Below are positions 57,238 through 64,000 of a DNA stretch of 64,000 nt, in pieces. Positions within the stretch are counted from its first letter, which is position 1. Each line of letters begins with the position of its first letter. The DNA lies in assembly GCF_003287875.1 (NCBI RefSeq), contig NZ_QMKK01000022.1, forward strand, positions 62,001 through 126,000, read 5' to 3'. This DNA is from Martinezella tropici. Its GTDB lineage: Bacteria; Pseudomonadota; Alphaproteobacteria; Rhizobiales; Rhizobiaceae. Below the pieces are notes generated by a model that made no database searches, had not been told where the DNA came from, and worked only from the letters and a program-made list of their open reading frames with translations. The translations under genes and the position numbers were made by a program.

Positions 57238-57960
57238 ATGTTGACGCGCAAGCAGCAGGAACTGCTTCTCTTCATTCACGAGCGAATGAAGGAATCCGGT
57301 GTCCCGCCATCTTTCGACGAAATGAAGGACGCACTGGATCTGGCATCCAAATCCGGCATTCACCGTCTGATCACCGCGCTCGAGGAACGCGGCTTCATTC
57401 GCCGCCTGCCCAATCGGGCGCGGGCACTCGAAGTCATCAAGCTGCCGGAGGCCTATAATTCAAGCCTGCAGCCACGACGCGGCTTTTCACCGAGCATTAT
57501 CGAGGGCAGCCTCGGCAAACCCCAGCCGGTTGCGCCTCCAGCCCCGGCAAAGGTTGCCAACGAAGACCACAATAGTTCCGTATCGGTACCGGTCATGGGG
57601 CGCATCGCCGCCGGTGTTCCGATTTCCGCCATTCAGAACAACACGCACGACATTACCGTCCCCGCCGATATGCTCGGCTCCGGCGAGCATTATGCGCTGG
57701 AGGTCAGGGGCGATTCGATGATCGACGCCGGAATTTTCGATGGCGACACGGTCATCATCCGCAATTCGACGACAGCCAATCCCGGTGATATCGTCGTTGC
57801 GCTCGTCGACGACGAAGAGGCAACGCTGAAGCGATTCCGCCGCAAGGGCGCTTCCATCGCATTGGAAGCCGCCAATCCAGCCTATGAAACCCGTATCTTC
57901 GGGCCGGATCGCGTCAAGGTCCAGGGCAAGCTTGTAGGGCTTATTCGGCGCTATCATTAA
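57238..57960 (+). CDS. lexA: SOS repressor LexA
   Basis: A 240-residue repressor with start at 57238 ([16 protein letters not shown]). The winged helix-turn-helix covers about residues 1-70. The self-cleavage site is A125-G126 (RIAAGVPIS), the nucleophile Ser160 lies in [10 protein letters not shown] and the general base Lys198 in [10 protein letters not shown]. The linker, about 50 residues long and proline/alanine-rich, is longer than in E. coli, as normal in rhizobia. The gene overlaps the convergent comEC 3' end by 20 bp. Confidence 0.97.
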   Translation: MLTRKQQELLLFIHERMKESGVPPSFDEMKDALDLASKSGIHRLITALEERGFIRRLPNRARALEVIKLPEAYNSSLQPRRGFSPSIIEGSLGKPQPVAPPAPAKVANEDHNSSVSVPVMGRIAAGVPISAIQNNTHDITVPADMLGSGEHYALEVRGDSMIDAGIFDGDTVIIRNSTTANPGDIVVALVDDEEATLKRFRRKGASIALEAANPAYETRIFGPDRVKVQGKLVGLIRRYH

Positions 57961-60454
57961 CAGACGAGTTATCACCAACAGTTGGACTATCATTGACGGG
58001 TGATATCTGCGCAGGTGGTGTACCGAATTTGCCGGTGCGCCAATCATAGGTTCGGTGCCTGGTCCATGGCCGCTGAGGGTTTTCGAAAGCGGCAGAGACA
58101 ATGGGCTTATCGGCTGTGAGCGTCATTTCGATGGACCCGGTTTTGCGCAATGTCGCACCGGTTATGAGCATTGCGCCGGAACGGCAATGATCAAGTCGTA
58201 GCCGGATCGGCGTGACGACGATGTTTGCGGTATCGCAAGCCGGCGGCAGATAGGCGGCATTTTCGATGGTGACCAACATGGCGCCGTTGTCGAGCATCGC
58301 CACGCACCATGCGCCCTTCTGACAGGCGAAACTTCCCTGCATTGTCCGATCCAGAGCCTCCTCCATCGCCTTGCGGACTGCATTTTGCTCTTCCCTGCTT
58401 AACCGGCGGCGGCGATCGGTCGTCTTATTGATCTGCGGAAGCCGGTCATCAGCGGGGAGCATGGTGGGTGGCTGATGTTCGGTTGCGACCAGCGCCTTCT
58501 GCCATTGTTCGAAAATGAAGGCCTGCGGCCTTTCGCGATTTGTGCCAAGTATATTATCCTGGCGCAATGCAACCAAGACACCATCTTCGGAAATCATCAG
58601 ATCCGGCTTCGGCACACCTGAGCCGAATGCCGCCACGCCGATGGATGAAAGCAGCAACAGCAAGCCTAAATGGCGAAGCCGGGTCCGCAGCACGGTCATG
58701 GTCAGAAAGCCGGCAATGAAGGTCGGCATCAGCCAGCCGGGTTGGCGGCCGAAGGTGATGTCGCCTCCCCAACCGGCCACTGTTTTGGCGATCAGGATGA
58801 CTAGTTCCAGTCCCTCGCCGGTGACTTTCCAAAACGGCCCGTCCAGGCCGAGAGGCATCAGCAGCATTGCGGCCATGCCGAACGGCATGACAATGAAGGA
58901 GACGACCGGCATGGCCGCAAGGTGGGCGGCGAGACCGTATGTCGCAAGCCGGTGAAAATGCTCGATCGAAAAGATGGCCGTCGACGCACCGCCGATGAAC
59001 GAGGTCGACAACACGCCACCGAAGAAGCGCGACACGAAGAGCAGCGGGCTTATCAGACGGATCCGCGAGAGGATGTTTTCGCGGTGCGGCCGTCGTTTCC
59101 ACAGCGAATAGCCCGACACCAACGCCAGCGTCGCTGCATACGACATCTGGAAGCTTGGGCCGAGCACCTGCGACGGCGACAGAATGAGGATGACGATGGC
59201 GGATAGCGCGACATTGCGAAGGCTGAGCGACGGCCGATCGAAAAGTACGGCCACCAGCATGATCGCCATCATGATGAAAGCGCGTTCGGCGGATACGCCG
59301 AAGCCGGAAATCAGGTAATAGGCCGTTACCGTCAAAAGCGCGCCGAAGGCCGCGAACTTCTTGGTCGGCCAGGCCTGAGCAACTCCCGGAAACAAGCTGA
59401 ACAGATAGCGCAGGCCGACATAGAAGATGCCGGCCGACAGCGCCATGTTCAGCCCTGAAATTGCGATGATGTGAGTGAGACCGGCAATTCGCAGCGACTC
59501 GGTCGTATCCTTGGAGATCGCACGTCTCTCATCGGTGACAAGTGCTGCCGCAAAGGCGCCCGTATCTCCCGGCAAGGTTTCCCGGATCCTGTCTCCGATG
59601 CCGTTGCGCAGGCCGGCGAGCCAGATATCGGCCTTATCCAGCGGCGAATCTGCAACGCCATCACCGGATGGAGACAATAAGGTCGGGTTGCCATAGGCGA
59701 AACCGTTCGCACCGATTCCATTGAAATAGGAACTGAAGGCGAAATCATTGAGGTCAGGCAGAGCAGGCCCGGACGGCGGTGTCAGACGCGCCTTGCCCTG
59801 GATGCGATCGCCGAGATCGAACGGCTTCGCCTGCTTGCGTATGAAGATCGTGACCCGTTCCGGCGAACGGCGAATCGTAGGCTTTTCCGTCGTCTCGACC
59901 CGGACGACATAGCGCCAGCCTCCATTGTCATAGGATTCGCGCCGCTCGACGCGGCCGGTGACGGTCGTCGTCACCGCCGAGTCGAGCATCACAGTGGAAA
60001 CCCGCCAACTTTCCCATTGCGCCAGCGCCATGCCGAGGCAAATAAGCATGCCGGCGAAAAGCAGGTGGCGAGACAGCCTACCCGCTTCCCGCCGGAGCGC
60101 GAAGCTGGCGGCAAAGACACAGAGGCCCGCCAGCACGGCTTGCGGAGGCGGATCGCTACTAGCCTTGAACCAGAAGATGGCACCAAGGCCCATATAGATC
60201 GACGCGAAAAGGATGGCGCGGCCGTGTGTCGCCTCCTCTTCGACCAGTCGGGCAACGCTTCCTCCAATGCGGCCCGCGACCAGAAGGAGACGCGAAGCCA
60301 GCGGCGCCTGATCCTGCGTCCGCTCTCCTTGCCGCACCTTGGTGCGAAGCATGATCGTCGCAACGGCAGGGCGAAGCTGCGAAGGCGCAGCGACATCCCG
60401 GCCATCTTCCCGCTGCTCCGTTGCCTCCAAATTAGGCACTCGCCACCGCCCCAA
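57941..60454 (-). CDS. comEC: ComEC/Rec2-family membrane protein
   Basis: A protein of up to 837 residues with a DUF4131 region, then the competence domain with many membrane segments ([40 protein letters not shown]). It would form the inner-membrane DNA channel. I see no HxHxDH metallo-beta-lactamase motif in the C-terminal 200 residues, which many ComEC carry. The start is uncertain: TTG at 60454 has no ribosome site, and a GTG at 60439 or ATG at 60352 are alternatives. It overlaps lexA at the 3' end. Confidence 0.88.
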   Translation of the reverse strand: MGRWRVPNLEATEQREDGRDVAAPSQLRPAVATIMLRTKVRQGERTQDQAPLASRLLLVAGRIGGSVARLVEEEATHGRAILFASIYMGLGAIFWFKASSDPPPQAVLAGLCVFAASFALRREAGRLSRHLLFAGMLICLGMALAQWESWRVSTVMLDSAVTTTVTGRVERRESYDNGGWRYVVRVETTEKPTIRRSPERVTIFIRKQAKPFDLGDRIQGKARLTPPSGPALPDLNDFAFSSYFNGIGANGFAYGNPTLLSPSGDGVADSPLDKADIWLAGLRNGIGDRIRETLPGDTGAFAAALVTDERRAISKDTTESLRIAGLTHIIAISGLNMALSAGIFYVGLRYLFSLFPGVAQAWPTKKFAAFGALLTVTAYYLISGFGVSAERAFIMMAIMLVAVLFDRPSLSLRNVALSAIVILILSPSQVLGPSFQMSYAATLALVSGYSLWKRRPHRENILSRIRLISPLLFVSRFFGGVLSTSFIGGASTAIFSIEHFHRLATYGLAAHLAAMPVVSFIVMPFGMAAMLLMPLGLDGPFWKVTGEGLELVILIAKTVAGWGGDITFGRQPGWLMPTFIAGFLTMTVLRTRLRHLGLLLLLSSIGVAAFGSGVPKPDLMISEDGVLVALRQDNILGTNRERPQAFIFEQWQKALVATEHQPPTMLPADDRLPQINKTTDRRRRLSREEQNAVRKAMEEALDRTMQGSFACQKGAWCVAMLDNGAMLVTIENAAYLPPACDTANIVVTPIRLRLDHCRSGAMLITGATLRKTGSIEMTLTADKPIVSAAFENPQRPWTRHRTYDWRTGKFGTPPAQISPVNDSPTVGDNSSVNDSAE

Positions 60455-60720
60455 TACAAAACTACAGCTTTGGCGCGATTTTTGCCGTCACCATGCAGTG
60501 ATTTCAACCGAAATCGGCATGAGAGAAACGAAATGGAGCCGGTTTCCCGGCGCAGCCTTGTCAATGACGCTACCGCAGTGCCCAAAAGTTGATACCGCAT
60601 TGCACAATTCGGCAATGGGATAACTTGGCATTAGGCTCTGGATCATATAGCTAGTCGGTAGTCGCTTAACCTTTTGGCGCTTTTTATGGCGTCAATCCCG
60701 CCAAATCTTGGAGGATCAGC

Positions 60721-62010
60721 ATGACGGAACAAAGCGCGAAACTAACTTGGGGTGAAAAGACGGTGGATTTGCCGGTGAAGACCGGAACCATCGGCCCAAG
60801 TGTCATTGATATTGGTGCCCTTTATAAGAACACCTCCACTTTCACTTACGATCCTGGCTTCACCTCGACCGCATCGTGCGAGTCCAGCATCACCTATATC
60901 GATGGCGACGAAGGCGTTCTGCTGCATCGCGGCTATCCAATCGATCAGCTGGCCGAACATGGCGATTTCCTCGAAGTCTGCTACCTGCTGCTTTACGGCG
61001 AGCTGCCGACGACGGCGCAGAAGAAGGACTTCGACTATCGCGTGACCCACCACACGATGGTGCATGAGCAGATGTCGCGCTTCTTCACCGGCTTCCGCCG
61101 CGACGCCCATCCGATGGCCGTCATGTGCGGCTGCGTCGGCGCGCTCTCGGCCTTCTATCACGACTCGACCGACATCACCGATCCGCACCAGCGTATGGTC
61201 GCAAGCCTGCGCATGATCGCCAAGATGCCGACGCTCGCCGCCATGGCCTACAAGTACCATATCGGCCAGCCCTTCGTTTATCCGAAGAACGATCTCGACT
61301 ATGCGTCCAACTTCCTGCGCATGTGCTTTGCTGTTCCGTGCGAAGACTATGTCGTCAATCCGGTGCTCGCTCGCGCCATGGACCGCATCTTCATCCTGCA
61401 TGCCGACCATGAGCAGAACGCATCGACCTCGACGGTTCGCCTGGCGGGCTCTTCCGGCGCCAACCCGTTCGCCTGCATTGCAGCAGGCATTGCCTGCCTC
61501 TGGGGTCCGGCCCACGGCGGCGCCAACGAAGCCGCGCTGAACATGCTGAATGAGATCGGCACCGTCGACCGCATCCCGGAATTCATCGCCCGCGCCAAGG
61601 ACAAGAACGATCCGTTCCGCCTGATGGGCTTTGGTCATCGCGTCTACAAGAACTACGATCCGCGCGCCAAGATCATGCAGAAGACGGCGCATGAGGTTCT
61701 GGGCGAGCTCGGCATCAAGGACGACCCGTTGCTCGACATCGCAATCGAGCTCGAACGCATTGCTCTGACGGATGAATATTTCATCGAGAAGAAGCTCTAT
61801 CCGAACGTCGACTTCTACTCCGGCATCACGCTGAAGGCTCTCGGCTTCCCCACGACCATGTTCACCGTTCTGTTCGCTCTCGCCCGCACCGTCGGCTGGA
61901 TCGCTCAGTGGAACGAAATGATTGAGGATCCACATCAGCGCATCGGCCGTCCGCGGCAGCTCTACACCGGCGCACCGCTGCGCGAATATGTGCCTGTTTC
62001 CAAGCGCTAA
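60721..62010 (+). CDS. gltA: Citrate synthase
   Basis: A 429-residue type II (Gram-negative, hexameric) citrate synthase, with GGAGG before the ATG. Catalytic residues lie in [19 protein letters not shown] (His), [20 protein letters not shown] (His, Arg), and the late Asp in the [20 protein letters not shown] region. It makes citrate from acetyl-CoA, the product of the nearby pyruvate dehydrogenase. The gene has a 266-bp upstream region with no other frame I support. Its terminator is shared with lpxB. Confidence 0.97.
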   Translation: MTEQSAKLTWGEKTVDLPVKTGTIGPSVIDIGALYKNTSTFTYDPGFTSTASCESSITYIDGDEGVLLHRGYPIDQLAEHGDFLEVCYLLLYGELPTTAQKKDFDYRVTHHTMVHEQMSRFFTGFRRDAHPMAVMCGCVGALSAFYHDSTDITDPHQRMVASLRMIAKMPTLAAMAYKYHIGQPFVYPKNDLDYASNFLRMCFAVPCEDYVVNPVLARAMDRIFILHADHEQNASTSTVRLAGSSGANPFACIAAGIACLWGPAHGGANEAALNMLNEIGTVDRIPEFIARAKDKNDPFRLMGFGHRVYKNYDPRAKIMQKTAHEVLGELGIKDDPLLDIAIELERIALTDEYFIEKKLYPNVDFYSGITLKALGFPTTMFTVLFALARTVGWIAQWNEMIEDPHQRIGRPRQLYTGAPLREYVPVSKR

Positions 62011-62026
62011 GCTTCGGTATTGAAAC

Positions 62027-62058
62027 AAAAAAACCGGTCAGAGATGACCGGTTTTTTT
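62027..62058. terminator. Bidirectional terminator between gltA and lpxB, inside the lpxB coding end
   Basis: AAAAAAACCGGTCA (62027-62040) pairs perfectly with TGACCGGTTTTTTT (62045-62058) around GAGA. T-runs lie on both strands. The lpxB stop (62038-62040) and its last codons (HKKTGHL region) are inside the stem. Confidence 0.9.
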
Positions 62059-63219
62059 ATGGGCTAGCATATCCAGAACGATCTGCGCCGCCTTATCGCC
62101 GGGGGGCTCCTGCGTCTGCATTCGCTCCCAGACGAGATCGTAACCCGCAAGCATCGCGGCGCGCTCCGGCGTGTCGTTCGCCAGGCGCTCCATATAGCGA
62201 ACGAGCATTCCTGGCCGCAGAACATCGTTGATCAGCTCTGGCAGGACAGCGTAATCGGCGATCAGGTTCGGCAAGGCCGCCGTCCATATCTTGATGCGCG
62301 AGAGCACAAACTTCGCCAGCCATTCCGTTTTGTAGGTCGACACCACGGGAACACCGGCAAGTCCCAGTTCCAGAATCACGGTGCCGGAGGCTGCCATGGC
62401 GGCATCAGCCTTAGCAAAAGCGCTCCATTTGGCATCTTGGCCGACGACGATATCCGGCTTGACCTGCCAATTTCCGACAAGAGCGCGCACCAAAGCTTCC
62501 TGCCGCGGTACAGTCGGCAACAGAAAACGAACATTATCGTTTCGCCGGCTAAGTTCTTCAGTAGCCCGCTCAAAAACCGGAAGAAGCTGCCGGATCTCCG
62601 ATGCACGCGATCCGGGCAGCAACAGGATCGTTTTTTGCGTATCGGCGCTGGCGAGACCGCGCAATGCACGCAGACGACGCGTCTCCAACAGATCGGCATC
62701 CACAGTCAGACGGTGGCCGACATAGGTCGTGGCCGGGCCGCCCAGGCGCTGCATCGCGGCGGGCTCGAACGGCAACACGGCCAGCACATGATCGACATAG
62801 GCGAGCATCTTCTGCGCTCGATATTCCTTCCACGCCCAGACGCTGGGGCAGACATAATCAACGATCGGAAGACCGGGCAGAGCTTTGCGCACCTTCTTTG
62901 CGACGCGATGGGTGAAATCGGGGCTATCGATGATCACAAGAACATCGGGCTTTGCGGCAATGATGGCTTCGGCCGTCTGCCGGATACGGGCAATCAGCTT
63001 CGGCAGACGCTTGATGACCTGAATGAACCCCATGATCGAGAGTTCGGAATAATCGAAGAGCGAGCGCAGGCCCTGCGCTTCCAACGCCTCGCCGCCGACG
63101 CCAATCAACTCGATCGGCCCGTCGTAACGCCGCTTCAGGGCCGCAACGAGATCTCCCCCCAGCAGATCGCCGGAGACCTCGCCGGCAACGACGGCAAGCT
63201 TCAAAGGTGCACCGCTCAC
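62038..63219 (-). CDS. lpxB: Lipid-A-disaccharide synthase
   Basis: A 393-residue glycosyltransferase (GT19) that joins UDP-2,3-diacylglucosamine with lipid X in lipid A synthesis. Typical pieces are VAGEVSGDLLGGDLVAALKR, IDSPDFTHRVAKKVRKALPG, and LLPGSRASEIRQLLPVFERA. The start overlaps the lpxI stop by four bases. The 3' end encodes the arm of the shared terminator, so the C-terminus KKTGHL is dictated in part by that hairpin. Confidence 0.96.
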   Translation of the reverse strand: MSGAPLKLAVVAGEVSGDLLGGDLVAALKRRYDGPIELIGVGGEALEAQGLRSLFDYSELSIMGFIQVIKRLPKLIARIRQTAEAIIAAKPDVLVIIDSPDFTHRVAKKVRKALPGLPIVDYVCPSVWAWKEYRAQKMLAYVDHVLAVLPFEPAAMQRLGGPATTYVGHRLTVDADLLETRRLRALRGLASADTQKTILLLPGSRASEIRQLLPVFERATEELSRRNDNVRFLLPTVPRQEALVRALVGNWQVKPDIVVGQDAKWSAFAKADAAMAASGTVILELGLAGVPVVSTYKTEWLAKFVLSRIKIWTAALPNLIADYAVLPELINDVLRPGMLVRYMERLANDTPERAAMLAGYDLVWERMQTQEPPGDKAAQIVLDMLAHKKTGHL

Positions 63220-64000
63220 ATGAAGCCCTCCGCGCTCAGGCCTCGGTCGATGCCGCAGACAAAAATGCCGGCTTCGTCGGCGGCGGCAATCACAGCCTGC
63301 CGGTCGAGGATCAGCGCTCTGCCGGCTTCGATGGCAACTCCGGCAAGACCAGCCTTCTTGGCATTCGACACAGTGGATACGCCGATGGATGGCAGGTCGG
63401 CTCGGACATCCTGCTGCGGCTTGCAGAGCTTGACGAGTACGCCGCGTCGACGCGTCGAAATGCGTCCCGCTGCGCGCAGCTCGGCAACCCGCTCGATCAT
63501 CTTGTCCGTGCCTTCGGCCCCCTCGAGCGCAACGACGCGACCGCCGACGCTGACCGAGCCCTGCCCGACATCGAGCAACCCCAGCGCATCGGCCGCCTTG
63601 GCACCTTGAGCGATGTCGCGCAGATCCTCGTCCGATGGAGAGAATTTTCCAAGAGGTCCAGTCGTCGCCAGTAGATCGGGTGCGATCTCGTGCGCACCGA
63701 CGACACGAACGCCGCCCGCCTCGATCAGGCGAATGACCATCTGCAATACGGCGTTATCACCACCTGACAGAAGCGTGCGTATGGTCGAGGGCAATTCCTT
63801 GATGACGCGCCAAGTCGGATGCACCTGCCGCCAGGATGGCCGGCGCGCGACACCGCCGGACATGACGACGCGATCCACGCCGTGGCGGCGGAACATAGCC
63901 TCCAGGCCCGCAAAATTGCCGACACCGAGATTGGCGTGATCAAAGGCCGACCAGTCCCGGTCCGCCTCATCCGTCAAAGCGATGATAACGGGATTTTCAC
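63216..64000 (-). CDS. lpxI: UDP-2,3-diacylglucosamine pyrophosphatase LpxI (start beyond the window)
   Basis: The frame is open to the right edge, so the N-terminus is missing (the first readable residues include NPVIIALTDEADRDW). The DUF1009 family is seen in VGNFAGLEAMFRRHGVDRVV, RPSWRQVHPTWRVIKELPST and KLCKPQQDVRADLPSIGVST. It cleaves UDP-2,3-diacylglucosamine to lipid X and UMP, the step feeding LpxB next to it. LpxI replaces LpxH in many alphaproteobacteria. The stop overlaps lpxB by four bases. Confidence 0.94.
   Translation of the reverse strand, partial: ENPVIIALTDEADRDWSAFDHANLGVGNFAGLEAMFRRHGVDRVVMSGGVARRPSWRQVHPTWRVIKELPSTIRTLLSGGDNAVLQMVIRLIEAGGVRVVGAHEIAPDLLATTGPLGKFSPSDEDLRDIAQGAKAADALGLLDVGQGSVSVGGRVVALEGAEGTDKMIERVAELRAAGRISTRRRGVLVKLCKPQQDVRADLPSIGVSTVSNAKKAGLAGVAIEAGRALILDRQAVIAAADEAGIFVCGIDRGLSAEGFM

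Overview
The window looks like a chromosomal segment of a Rhizobiaceae alphaproteobacterium, most likely Rhizobium or a close relative. The evidence is high GC, a phosphatidylcholine synthase gene, fused ispDF, the dusB-ntrB-ntrC-ntrY-ntrX-hfq-hflX order, a pyruvate dehydrogenase E1 beta with its own lipoyl domain, LpxI rather than LpxH, and a GAAC-N7-GAAC SOS box before lexA. Species cannot be fixed from this sequence alone. Most of the window is conserved core genome. The only accessory-looking stretch is about 21.0-25.2 kb.

Layout. 0-6 kb: a secreted phytase-like esterase (cut by the left edge, with a possible Pho box), a DUF502 membrane protein, and glmU-glmS for UDP-GlcNAc synthesis. 5.9-11.3 kb: a ytfQ-ytfR-ytfT-yjfF type sugar ABC operon ending in its own GntR/FCD regulator. 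11.3-18 kb: a BMP-family nucleoside-type ABC importer lying directly behind pcs and a quinone oxidoreductase gene. 18-21 kb: a UbiH-type hydroxylase, an AEC transporter and a CcdA-like protein.

21-25 kb: a PsiF-repeat protein, a long inverted repeat, very small genes, an orphan membrane protein, tRNA-Lys(TTT) with a transposase remnant beside it, a GlsB/YeaQ protein, a 68-residue protein and a lone GntR regulator. 25-30 kb: assimilatory sulfite reduction (cysG, DUF2849, cysI, DUF934) and ferredoxin-NADP reductase. 30-34.6 kb: a deaminase, mazG, hflX, hfq and a D-amino-acid transaminase. 34.6-42.2 kb: the two nitrogen two-component systems NtrYX and NtrBC, plus dusB. 42.4-46.9 kb: ispDF, a CinA-like amidase, a COQ10/RatA protein, a P-loop kinase-like protein, lipA and two GlsB-like proteins. 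47-55 kb: lpdA, an SGNH hydrolase, pdhC, pdhB, pdhA, an FtsB-like protein and eno. 55-64 kb: kdsA, a VOC protein, lexA, comEC, gltA, lpxB and the truncated lpxI.

The genes connect functionally. Enolase, pyruvate dehydrogenase, lipoate synthase and citrate synthase carry carbon into the TCA cycle. GlmSU, KdsA, LpxB and LpxI feed cell-wall and LPS synthesis. NtrBC/NtrYX and Hfq are regulatory. No clearly new multi-gene system is visible. The best leads are regulatory: the Pho-like box, tandem hairpins between glmU and glmS, a terminator-like hairpin antisense to the pcs leader, dyads before fpr and eno, and a terminator that doubles as the last lpxB codons. The small unknown genes at 21.8-24.3 kb are the other lead.
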